Shown here: positions 6,645 to 12,935 of the stretch, piece after piece
How the letters are laid out: every line of letters begins with the position of its first letter
How positions within the stretch are numbered: position 1 is the stretch's first letter
Translations under genes and position numbers: made by a program
From: a virus
IMG/VR virus record: IMGVR_UViG_3300020172_001949
Span: 1 to 29,294 of that record
DNA: 29,294 bases
Direction: 5' to 3' (one strand)
Notes under the pieces: generated by a model
The model's input: only the letters and a program-made list of their open reading frames with translations
Told to the model about the DNA's origin: nothing
The model's database searches: none

Positions 6645-7919
6645 ATGTCATACCAAATAACAAATTTAAATAAATTAAATACAACAGATATTTCTGGTGG
6701 TGATTTGCTTATTGTTACTGATGTGACAAGTAGTGGAAAAGTTGAGACAAAAAATATCACAGTCTCTGATTTATCGGATTATATTATTACGTCATCAAAT
6801 ATTTCAGATGAATTTAGAACAGGTAGCTTTACTGGGAATTTTTTTGGAATTTTAACAGGATCATCTAATTCGTCATCTTATTCTATATCATCAAGTCTTT
6901 CTGATGTCACAAATTGTTTGATATATTCTAGTAATAATGGCACATCATCCTATTCTATTAATTCAGATTATTCTTTTTCTACAAATAATTCATTGTATTC
7001 TGTTAGCTCATCGATATCTAATAATACAGATTATTCGATAAGTTCTTCTTATTTTTATAACAACAATATACTTAATCAAGACCGTGTAGATTATTCAAAT
7101 AATTCCGCTGTTTCTATAACATCATCCATTTCTCAAAAAACTTTTTATGTAACTCCAAATGATAATAACGGAACTGTTTATCATTCAATGTATAGTGACA
7201 AATCCGCAAAAGCATATAAAGTAAATAAATTGAGTGATAGTAATTCAGCAATAATGGAAAAAGCATATCTTGCAGATAGTGCAAATATAGCTAATACTGC
7301 TTCTTTTTCCCAAACGTCGTTGTATTCGTTTAAAACTAATAATGCACAACGTATTATTGGCGGAGAAGTAGATGCATGGGCACACTGTTCTTTTAAAATT
7401 GATGAAAATTATAATATTATTCCACTTTCATGGAACAATATAGGTTCAATAAAACTTATATTACAAGCTCAAGATTTTCCAGGTCCTCAAATTTTAATAA
7501 ATTATGATGTAGTTGCTCCGAGAAATATAAGTTTGGCAGTAAAATCATCATGTTCTCCATTTACATCTATTCCAATAACTGATTTTTCTAATATTAAATC
7601 GGTTATAAGTTCATCTAGAAGTTTACCGTCTAATGTTTTTGTATCATCATGGGCATCTGCATGTTCATCTACTACTGCCAGAATATCAATATATGGTTAT
7701 AAAATCGAATGGTCAGGAGAATATTGTATCAAAAGAACCTGGTTTGGTATATGCACCGTAAAAGAAAGAACATTATATACGTCTGAATTTGATGAAGCGC
7801 CATATTTAAAAAATACAATTTTTTCATTTGCGGCATTTCCAGTTCCATCTTATACAACGGATGAAATATCAGGATCTATTGTTGAAGCTCCTCCTACAAC
7901 ATTATCAACCAAATGTTAA
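6645..7919 (+). CDS. Tail fibre-like protein 3, 424 aa
   Basis: Third tandem paralogue, starting 3 bases after the second. The head module is ITNLNKLNTTDISGGDLLIV (residues 5-24), nearly the same as protein 2, then GSFTGNFFG (about 64-72) and a Ser/Asn/Tyr-rich stalk to about 240 with SNNGTSSYS and NDNNGTVYHS elements. The post-stalk motif FKIDENYNIIPLSWNNI matches that in protein 1. The C-terminal head (about 260-424) has four cysteines in a short stretch around YCIKRTWFGICTVKE and CACSS-like spacing before it; no family is recognised. The gene ends the three-gene coupled group; the next fibre gene has its own promoter box. A host-binding role is inferred only. Confidence 0.7.
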   Translation: MSYQITNLNKLNTTDISGGDLLIVTDVTSSGKVETKNITVSDLSDYIITSSNISDEFRTGSFTGNFFGILTGSSNSSSYSISSSLSDVTNCLIYSSNNGTSSYSINSDYSFSTNNSLYSVSSSISNNTDYSISSSYFYNNNILNQDRVDYSNNSAVSITSSISQKTFYVTPNDNNGTVYHSMYSDKSAKAYKVNKLSDSNSAIMEKAYLADSANIANTASFSQTSLYSFKTNNAQRIIGGEVDAWAHCSFKIDENYNIIPLSWNNIGSIKLILQAQDFPGPQILINYDVVAPRNISLAVKSSCSPFTSIPITDFSNIKSVISSSRSLPSNVFVSSWASACSSTTARISIYGYKIEWSGEYCIKRTWFGICTVKERTLYTSEFDEAPYLKNTIFSFAAFPVPSYTTDEISGSIVEAPPTTLSTKC

Positions 7920-7939
7920 TTATTTTAAACTATCAATGA

Positions 7940-7947
7940 TATATATA
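7940..7947 (+). promoter_or_regulatory. Late-type promoter box TATATATA
   Basis: TATATATA in the 35-base gap before ATG 7955, 7 bases from the start codon. The register is ambiguous because the AT alternation continues to 7954. It fits the same box-to-ATG distance seen before 1596, 10195, 12562 and 25243. Confidence 0.42.
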
Positions 7948-7954
7948 ATATAAT

Positions 7955-9505
7955 ATGCCAAGAATAAGCGAATTATCATCATATCCAGGACAAGTCACAG
8001 GCAGCGATTTTTTTCCTATTGTCCAGAGCAGTTCATTAGATACATACAGAGTATCTATTTCAGAGTTGCTTTTGTCTACATCGACCGGTAGTTTTACAGG
8101 ATCATTCGTAGGTGATGTTAATGGAAATATCACAGGATCATTATTTGGTAATGTTACAGGTATATCAACAACATCTTCATTGTCTTTAACATCTAAACAA
8201 TTACAATATCCTAATATATCTACCGCATCTTATTCTATTAATTCATTGAATTCTGCAACTTCTAGTGTTACAGTTACCGCACAATCGTTATCATATCCGA
8301 ATAATTCAACATCCTCATATTCAATAGTTTCTGTTTTTAGTGATACTTCAAGTTTATCGGTATCTTCTTCTTATTCATTGAGTAGTAGTTATAGTAGTTT
8401 ATCTTTGTTATCATCAACATCATCTTATACATTATTTGCCGATGCCGCTTTGAGTTCCGCATATGCACCTTCTTCAAGCGTATCAGTAACATCTTCGTAT
8501 TCATTAAATTCATCCAATTCAGATATTTCAATAACATCATCATATTCTAATACTTCTAGTTATTCTGTATCTGGGTCGTTTTCGGTTAGTTCAAGTTATT
8601 CGCTTAGTTCAAGTTATTCATTAAATGGGACGAGTGGAAGTTATTCTTTGAGTTCTTCATATTCGGTTACGTCAAGTAATTCATCTACTAGTGAATATTC
8701 TGTATATGCTGCTACTGCTGGAATATCTACGAATTCTACGAATTCGACTACTTCTTCATATTCATTGACATCAAGCGTATTAAGTTTTAATCCATCTAAA
8801 AAAATAATTTATTCTTCGCCAGGAACTCATTATTTCAGGTTTAAAAATAATTTAATGGGAAATTATAGTCCAGTATCTACAACATCGTCGCTATTATTAA
8901 GAATAACTGCAATTGGAGCAGGTGGCGGCGGCGGCGGTGCTACTTCAAATGGAAGCACCGTAGGAGGATCCGGTGGTGGTGGCGGTGCTTATGTTCAATC
9001 TTATTATACACTACCAACCGCATCATCCGATATATTGACATTAGTTGTTGGAACTGGTGGAACTGGTGGAACAGGTTCATTGGGATCTCCATCTGCATTT
9101 GGAAGTAAAGGCATCGCTGGTGAAGATTCTTATGTATATTTGACATCAAGCACAATGATTGTTCTTGCTGATGGAGGATATGGTGCAGAAGGCGGAGTTA
9201 CAACTCCAAATAGCGGATCTGGTGGAAAGGGATCATTGTGTTCTGGAAGTATAATTATAAGTGGTGAAGACGGATATATTTCAACCGAAGTTTCGGGTTC
9301 TGCTGGTGGTGCATGTTATTTTGGAGGTTCGGGTGGATTAATAAACACTAATATTTCTTCATCTGGTGTATTATCATCATCTTGGTTTGGATATAATGGA
9401 GAATCACCTGGCGGAGGGGGCGGTGGAGCAAGTTCATTCGCCACAACGACTACTGTTAATGGAGGAATTGGTGGTCATGGTCAAATTATAATAGAATGGC
9501 AATAA
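7955..9505 (+). CDS. Tail fibre-like protein 4, 516 aa, glycine-rich C-terminal domain
   Basis: Fourth paralogue. Its head module is more diverged (ISELSSYPGQVTGSDFFPIV, residues 3-22), but GSFTGSFVG (about 47-55) and a long stalk to about 285 with LQYPNISTASYS and SYSLSSSYSL repeats are shared. The C-terminal third (about 290-516) is a glycine-rich domain: ITAIGAGGGGGGATSNGSTV, GGSGGGGGAYVQ, LVVGTGGTGGTGS, ending GGIGGHGQIIIEWQ. This arrangement is that of the glycine-rich domain found at phage tail-fibre tips and adhesins, where Gly tracts can pack as polyglycine-II helices. The likely role is a receptor-binding tip. The gene has its own AT box and is followed by the hsp20 promoter. Confidence 0.78.
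   Translation: MPRISELSSYPGQVTGSDFFPIVQSSSLDTYRVSISELLLSTSTGSFTGSFVGDVNGNITGSLFGNVTGISTTSSLSLTSKQLQYPNISTASYSINSLNSATSSVTVTAQSLSYPNNSTSSYSIVSVFSDTSSLSVSSSYSLSSSYSSLSLLSSTSSYTLFADAALSSAYAPSSSVSVTSSYSLNSSNSDISITSSYSNTSSYSVSGSFSVSSSYSLSSSYSLNGTSGSYSLSSSYSVTSSNSSTSEYSVYAATAGISTNSTNSTTSSYSLTSSVLSFNPSKKIIYSSPGTHYFRFKNNLMGNYSPVSTTSSLLLRITAIGAGGGGGGATSNGSTVGGSGGGGGAYVQSYYTLPTASSDILTLVVGTGGTGGTGSLGSPSAFGSKGIAGEDSYVYLTSSTMIVLADGGYGAEGGVTTPNSGSGGKGSLCSGSIIISGEDGYISTEVSGSAGGACYFGGSGGLINTNISSSGVLSSSWFGYNGESPGGGGGGASSFATTTTVNGGIGGHGQIIIEWQ
8586..8619 (+). repeat. Short direct repeat in the stalk of fibre 4
   Basis: TTAGTTCAAGTTATTC occurs at 8586-8601 and again at 8604-8619, an 18-base period encoding the SSSYSL unit. 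It is the most exact DNA-level copy in a region where the Ser-rich protein repeat is otherwise blurred at the codon level, and marks a recent or slippage-prone duplication. Confidence 0.7.
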
Positions 9506-9510
9506 AAAAA

Positions 9511-9541
9511 TTGAATTTTTTCTTATAAATTGATATATATA
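9511..9541 (+). promoter_or_regulatory. Promoter for hsp20
   Basis: TTGAAT (9511-9516), 17 bases and TATATA (9534-9539) give a sigma70-like layout; the same bases contain TATATATA (9534-9541), the late-type box. Either reading puts the start near 9546, leaving a leader of about 88 bases, unlike the other box-bearing genes whose box abuts the ATG. Confidence 0.5.
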
Positions 9542-9546
9542 AGTTA

Positions 9547-9614
9547 GATGACTAAAGTCGTCATCCTTGTATGTCCCTGAAGGAATACATGAAAATGGGT
9601 CTATAATAGACCAT
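9547..9614 (+). promoter_or_regulatory. Structured 5' leader of hsp20 (three hairpins)
   Basis: Three consecutive hairpins fill most of the leader: GATGAC 9547-9552 with GTCATC 9560-9565; TGTAT 9568-9572 with ATACA 9585-9589 plus TCC 9574-9576 with GGA 9582-9584; and GGTCTA 9598-9603 with TAGACC 9607-9612 (loop TAA). Only hsp20 in this window has a long structured leader. Small heat-shock genes are often controlled by RNA thermometers in their leaders, so temperature or translational control is an inference; the start codon itself is not inside these stems. Pairing was done by eye. Confidence 0.5.
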
Positions 9615-9633
9615 TTAAGAAAGAAAAATATAT

Positions 9634-10116
9634 ATGATAGTAGTAAAACATCAAAATAATCCGTTATCCCGTGCAATTCATCGTGACGAGTTTTTACAAC
9701 CGTTCGACCAACTATTCGATGAATTTTTTAAAGCAAACGTTCCTTCATTTACTCAAGAATTTGGAGTAGACTTTTTTGAAAAAGGGTCTTATCCGAGAGT
9801 TGATGTTATTGACTTCAATGATAAAGTGGTAATAGAAGCCGAAGTTCCAGGTTTAACAAAAGGCGATGTAAATGTTGAAGTTCAACAAAATGTATTAACC
9901 GTAAGTGGAGGAAAGAGTAAAAACGTTACTGATACAGAAGGTGGGAAGTATATTAAGCGAGAATTAAAACGATCAAATTTCCGCAGATCATTTACTTTGG
10001 GTGAGAATATTGAAAAAGATACCGTTTCAGCAACATTTGAGAACGGAATTCTTCAAATAACTCTCAATAAAGTAAAACCTGTGGTTCCTGAGGTAAGAAA
10101 AGTTACAATTAAGTAA
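9634..10116 (+). CDS. hsp20: Small heat-shock protein, Hsp20/alpha-crystallin family
   Basis: An ATP-independent chaperone that binds unfolding proteins in the cytoplasm. The N-terminal arm (about 1-50) contains a Phe-rich segment (FDQLFDEFFKANVPSF); the alpha-crystallin domain runs from about 52 (YPRVDVIDFNDKVVIEAEVP) to about 148 and includes the family's ENGILQITL (G-x-L) motif; the tail ends VRKVTIK, a V-x-I form of the C-terminal I-x-I anchor. The 160-residue length is normal. Hsp20 genes are known in T4-like cyanophages, near virion genes. It forms a single-gene unit with its own promoter, structured leader and strong terminator. It is probably involved in virion protein folding or assembly. 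Confidence 0.95.
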   Translation: MIVVKHQNNPLSRAIHRDEFLQPFDQLFDEFFKANVPSFTQEFGVDFFEKGSYPRVDVIDFNDKVVIEAEVPGLTKGDVNVEVQQNVLTVSGGKSKNVTDTEGGKYIKRELKRSNFRRSFTLGENIEKDTVSATFENGILQITLNKVKPVVPEVRKVTIK

Positions 10117-10137
10117 TCGGTTATATATTTATATAAT

Positions 10138-10177
10138 AACCCTCTTGTGTTATAAACATGAGAGGGTTTTCTTTTTT
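10138..10177 (+). terminator. Rho-independent terminator after hsp20
   Basis: A 14-bp stem from AACCCTCT at 10138 pairs with AGAGGGTT ending at 10168 (two G-U pairs near the middle), loop ATA (10152-10154), followed by TTTTCTTTTTT. It isolates hsp20 from the membrane-protein unit. Confidence 0.93.
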
Positions 10178-10180
10178 GTC

Positions 10181-10188
10181 TATATATA
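10181..10188 (+). promoter_or_regulatory. Late-type promoter box TATATATA
   Basis: TATATATA directly after the hsp20 terminator and 6 bases before ATG 10195. No -35 element is seen upstream, since that space is the terminator T tract. An ATG at 10188 inside the box opens only a nine-codon frame and is not the start. Confidence 0.5.
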
Positions 10189-10194
10189 TGAAGT

Positions 10195-11190
10195 ATGAAA
10201 AACTTAATAAACTTTGAAAAACTTGTAGGATTATCATCATTATTCATCGCAAGTTGTGCAGCTTTCTTTAGTATTATAGGTATCGGAATGTTATTTAGTG
10301 GGTCATCTATCGCTGCAATGATAATGGCAAGTTCATTGGAAATAGGAAAACTTGTGGCTACAAGTTTTTTGTATAGATACTGGCAGAAATCTCAATTTTT
10401 ATTAAAGAGTTATTTAGTTATTTCTGTTTTAGTTTTGATGTTAATCACTAGTGCAGGTATATTTGGTTATTTGACAGGTGCTTATCAGCAATCAGCACTT
10501 GAAATGAAAATTTCAAATCAAAAAATAGAAATAATTGAAAGTCAAAAAAAATATTCACAAGATAAAATTGATGCATCCAAAAAGAGAATTGAAAATGTTA
10601 TATCTCTTCGTAATAGTCAAGAATCTAGATTAAATGAGAGTATGACTAATAATTTAATTGCGAGAAATCCTATACAATTACGTCAGATTCAACAACAAAC
10701 TGCTGATTTTATCGAACAAAGTCAAAAAGATATCGAATCTGAAAATCAAAAGATACAAAAGGGAATTGATGAACTTCAATCTTTTGACAAACAAATAACA
10801 GATTTGAGAATCCAAAACGGTTCAAAAAAAGATATTCAAACTTTTCAATTCATTGCAGATGAATTTGGTGTAGATTTGAATAAAGTAGTAAAATGGTTCA
10901 TTATAGCATTAATTTCTGTTTTTGACCCTCTTGCCGTATGTTTATTGTTGGCATATAATACCACTTTATATCAAAAAAACGATGAGATTAAAAATAATTT
11001 TTCTGAAAAGGAATCAAATAAGGAAACCGTTAAAGAGATCATTAAAGAAGTGCCAGTTGAAAAAGAAATAATTAAAAACGTAGAAATTCCTGTAGATAGA
11101 GAAGTTATTAAAGAAGTGCCAGTTGAAAAAGAAGTTATTAAAGAAGTTGCGACATCATCGGATGGATTGAAAGGATATTTTTCTTTTTAA
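10195..11190 (+). CDS. Membrane protein with coiled coil and C-terminal KEVPVEKE repeats, 331 aa
   Basis: Hydrophobic segments lie at about 7-34 (LVGLSSLFIASCAAFFSIIG), 36-52 (SIAAMIMASSLEIGKLVATS), 66-92 (YLVISVLVLMLITSAGIFGY) and about 236-258 (WFIIALISVFDPLAVCLLLA). Between the third and fourth is a long charged coiled coil (about 98-205). After the last membrane segment comes a charged tail with two copies of IKEVPVEKE in a 22-residue period. The layout predicts an inner-membrane protein with a large coiled-coil loop and an extended tail. I recall similar uncharacterised membrane proteins in T4-like phages but cannot name a function. It precedes a small acidic protein, another membrane-anchored coiled coil and the late sigma factor. 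Confidence 0.78.
   Translation: MKNLINFEKLVGLSSLFIASCAAFFSIIGIGMLFSGSSIAAMIMASSLEIGKLVATSFLYRYWQKSQFLLKSYLVISVLVLMLITSAGIFGYLTGAYQQSALEMKISNQKIEIIESQKKYSQDKIDASKKRIENVISLRNSQESRLNESMTNNLIARNPIQLRQIQQQTADFIEQSQKDIESENQKIQKGIDELQSFDKQITDLRIQNGSKKDIQTFQFIADEFGVDLNKVVKWFIIALISVFDPLAVCLLLAYNTTLYQKNDEIKNNFSEKESNKETVKEIIKEVPVEKEIIKNVEIPVDREVIKEVPVEKEVIKEVATSSDGLKGYFSF
11041..11133 (+). repeat. 27-base direct repeat, 66-base period
   Basis: The identical 27-base block at 11041-11067 recurs at 11107-11133 and encodes IKEVPVEKE in both copies; the intervening bases encode the related IIKNVEIPVDREV. Exact DNA identity within the coding tail suggests a recent tandem duplication of a 22-codon unit. Confidence 0.85.
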
Positions 11191-11231
11191 ATTAAAATTA
11201 AATATTTTATTGTTTTTTTCTTTTTAAATAC

Positions 11232-11239
11232 TATATTTA
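11232..11239 (+). promoter_or_regulatory. Possible late-type promoter box TATATTTA
   Basis: TATATTTA in the 64-base gap between the membrane-protein gene and ATG 11255, with 15 bases to the start, so the spacing is longer than for the other boxes. The gap otherwise holds only an A/T-rich tract with a T run (11211-11225) and no convincing terminator hairpin. Confidence 0.3.
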
Positions 11240-11254
11240 GATATCGACACAATT

Positions 11255-11398
11255 ATGGACCAAGCTGATATAAAAGAAATTTTGAATTTGTTAAAATCGT
11301 CACACAAAACTGAAGACTGGGATTTAGTCGAAGAATCAATATCTTATTTAGAAGAATATTTAGACGAATCCGAGTATGATGATTACGACGAGGAATAG
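11255..11398 (+). CDS. Small acidic protein, 47 aa
   Basis: ATG 11255 to TAG 11396-11398, beginning MDQADIKEILNLLKSSHKTE and ending in a strongly acidic tail (DESEYDDYDEE). It appears to be two short helices (DIKEILNLLKSS and WDLVEESISYLEEYLDE). The next gene starts 3 bases after its stop, and the GAGG that encodes its acidic end is the only good Shine-Dalgarno-like sequence in the window. Similar tiny acidic proteins occur next to late sigma genes in T4-like phages, as I recall, with no known function. The high density of acidic residues could suit binding to a basic partner such as the Lys-rich sigma N-terminus nearby; that is speculation. Confidence 0.7.
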   Translation: MDQADIKEILNLLKSSHKTEDWDLVEESISYLEEYLDESEYDDYDEE

Positions 11399-11401
11399 TT
11401 T

Positions 11402-11659
11402 ATGACAATAATATTAAGTGTGTTACTGACAGTATCAATATGCGCAAATATTTACTTTGCGATGTCAATTGATAGATTATACGAAAAGATAGATACACTA
11501 TCTAATTGGATATCTGAATTTAAACAAACGACTGAAAATACCCTTCAGAAGTTAAAAGAAATAGATGACAGACAAATTTTTCAGAAAGATGATGATGTAG
11601 GTTTTGTTTTTTCAGAAATTGTAAAGTTGATAGAAAAACTCAACAAAAGAACTGAATGA
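11402..11659 (+). CDS. Small membrane-anchored coiled-coil protein, 85 aa
   Basis: An N-terminal hydrophobic segment (TIILSVLLTVSICANIYFAM, residues 2-21) is probably a single membrane anchor, or an uncleaved signal. It is followed by a heptad-rich helix (RLYEKIDTLSNWISEFKQTT to about residue 55) and a second helix (VFSEIVKLIEKLNKR). The start has GAGG at 11390-11393, 8 bases upstream, an exception in this window. Its stop overlaps the next ATG (ATGA, 11656-11659), so it should be translationally coupled to the late sigma factor gene. The membrane layout suggests a small accessory to the cell envelope or to the 10195 membrane protein; function unknown. Confidence 0.72.
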   Translation: MTIILSVLLTVSICANIYFAMSIDRLYEKIDTLSNWISEFKQTTENTLQKLKEIDDRQIFQKDDDVGFVFSEIVKLIEKLNKRTE

Positions 11660-12531
11660 AAAAAATTAAAAAGTTAAAAAAATCCAAAAAAATAGGAAAA
11701 TTATTGCCTAAATCTAGAAAGATTAAAAAAGTAAGAAAAAAGAATAAATCACCTATTGTTCTAAAAAAAGAAAATAACCCAGTAACTAAATTAGTTGAAG
11801 AAACTAAACCAGTTAAGAAAAGAAAAAAAAGAAAACCATCTGTAACTAAGATGTATTTTACTGAAGAAACAGAGAAATATATCATTTTATACAACGAGAC
11901 GGACGATCAGTTTATTCGTAATGAGATATATGAAGGTCACATTAAAAATGCGTTTGATAAATTGGTAGAAAATATTTTTAATACTTTTAAATTTACTTAT
12001 TTTGATAATAGCCCTTCTGAAATTAAAAAGGAGACTGTTGCACATTTGGTAGCAAATATGCACAAGTTTGAAAAAGGTAAAGGAAAAGCATTCAGTTATT
12101 TTAGTATTGTCGCTAAAAACTATTTAATTTTTCATAATAATGGCAATTATAAAAAGTTTAATCAACATGTAAGTATTTCAGATACTCCGGATGAATCTAC
12201 TGTATGTTTACAAGTGGAAGATGCACATCACAAAAATACGGAAATGTCTGAGTTCATGAAGATTATGATTGCATATTGGGAAAAGAACATTCATAAAATT
12301 TTTACAAAAAAGAGAGATTTAGGTATTGCAAACGCAGTGATTGAATTATTTAGAAACGGTAATCGTATTGATTGTTTCAATAAAAAATCTCTATATTTGT
12401 ATATTCGTGAAATTAGTTCTTGTAAAACTCAACAAATAACTAAAGTTATAAATAAAATGAAACATTATCAAAGTATTATAACTAAATCTTATTTGGACAA
12501 AGGTGCTTTACAGACGGATTTATACAGATAA
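11656..12531 (+). CDS. gp55: Late transcription sigma factor, gp55-like, with Lys-rich N-terminal extension
   Basis: In T4, gp55 is a small sigma-family protein that replaces sigma70 on host RNA polymerase and recognises the late box TATAAATA. Here residues about 65-165 carry the sigma region-2-like part: HIKNAFDKLVENIFNTFKF followed by KKETVAHLVANMHKFEKGKG and KAFSYFSIVAKNYLI (about 144-158), a pattern I recognise from gp55-like proteins of T4-like phages. The protein is 291 residues against 185 for T4 gp55. The extra length includes a very basic N-terminus (about 1-60, mostly K) and a C-terminal part (about 190-291) with two helical segments. It is coupled to the upstream gene by ATGA overlap. 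The TATWWATA boxes in this window are its plausible targets. Confidence 0.72.
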   Translation: MKKIKKLKKSKKIGKLLPKSRKIKKVRKKNKSPIVLKKENNPVTKLVEETKPVKKRKKRKPSVTKMYFTEETEKYIILYNETDDQFIRNEIYEGHIKNAFDKLVENIFNTFKFTYFDNSPSEIKKETVAHLVANMHKFEKGKGKAFSYFSIVAKNYLIFHNNGNYKKFNQHVSISDTPDESTVCLQVEDAHHKNTEMSEFMKIMIAYWEKNIHKIFTKKRDLGIANAVIELFRNGNRIDCFNKKSLYLYIREISSCKTQQITKVINKMKHYQSIITKSYLDKGALQTDLYR

Positions 12532-12547
12532 AATCAATCGTTAACCA

Positions 12548-12555
12548 TATATATA
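12548..12555 (+). promoter_or_regulatory. Late-type promoter box TATATATA before the baseplate operon
   Basis: TATATATA in the 30-base gap after the sigma factor gene, 6 bases before ATG 12562. It would drive the long baseplate block, whose genes are nearly contiguous to 25204. An AAGG at 12555-12558 is too close to the ATG to be a good Shine-Dalgarno sequence. Confidence 0.48.
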
Positions 12556-12561
12556 AGGTAT

Positions 12562-12933
12562 ATGGATCTTGATTTTGAATTGTATAAAGGCAAAAAATAT
12601 TCTTCTGTATTAAAGGATATCGTAATAAATTCTGATGATAAAAGAAATCAAATAGATATTTTGATATCCGACCTCAGAAGTATGATAAAAACCGCCAATG
12701 ATGCTATAGTCATAGTTCCACTCATAAAAGATTATTTAGACGTTGGCGTTAGAAACGATGAACAATTAATTAAATTGGCCGCTATTGTTCAACGATTGAT
12801 TAGTTCAAATGCACAACCCGGAGAAAATCAATCTGGGTTTGCATTATCCGACGAAGAACGTAAACAACTAATGGAAGAAGCTGAGAAAATAACTAAAGAA
12901 TTAAATACTCCAATAGAATTTACTAAAAAATAA
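12562..12933 (+). CDS. Hypothetical protein, 123 aa, first gene of the baseplate block
   Basis: Begins MDLDFELYKGKKYSSVLKDI. It is predicted to be mostly helical: a helix at about 17-45 (IVINSDDKRNQIDILISDLR), another through NDAIVIVPLIKDYLDVG (about 50-66), a third at EQLIKLAAIVQRLIS, then a Gly/Gln-rich linker (NAQPGENQSG, about 85-94) and a charged C-terminal helix (SDEERKQLMEEAEKITKELN). There is no membrane segment or known motif. It starts 2 bases before the spike gene's ATG region and probably shares its transcript, so a role in baseplate hub or spike assembly is likely by position only. Confidence 0.68.
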   Translation: MDLDFELYKGKKYSSVLKDIVINSDDKRNQIDILISDLRSMIKTANDAIVIVPLIKDYLDVGVRNDEQLIKLAAIVQRLISSNAQPGENQSGFALSDEERKQLMEEAEKITKELNTPIEFTKK

Positions 12934-12935
12934 GT

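Noticed and set aside
8300-8780. CRISPR-like or satellite repeat array
   Set aside because: The repetition is codon-level Ser/Tyr repetition within one frame, without constant repeats and unique spacers.
9504-9523. Terminator after fibre 4 (A run, then T run)
   Set aside because: The stem is only A-T pairs with almost no loop; it overlaps the -35 region of the hsp20 promoter and is too weak to call.
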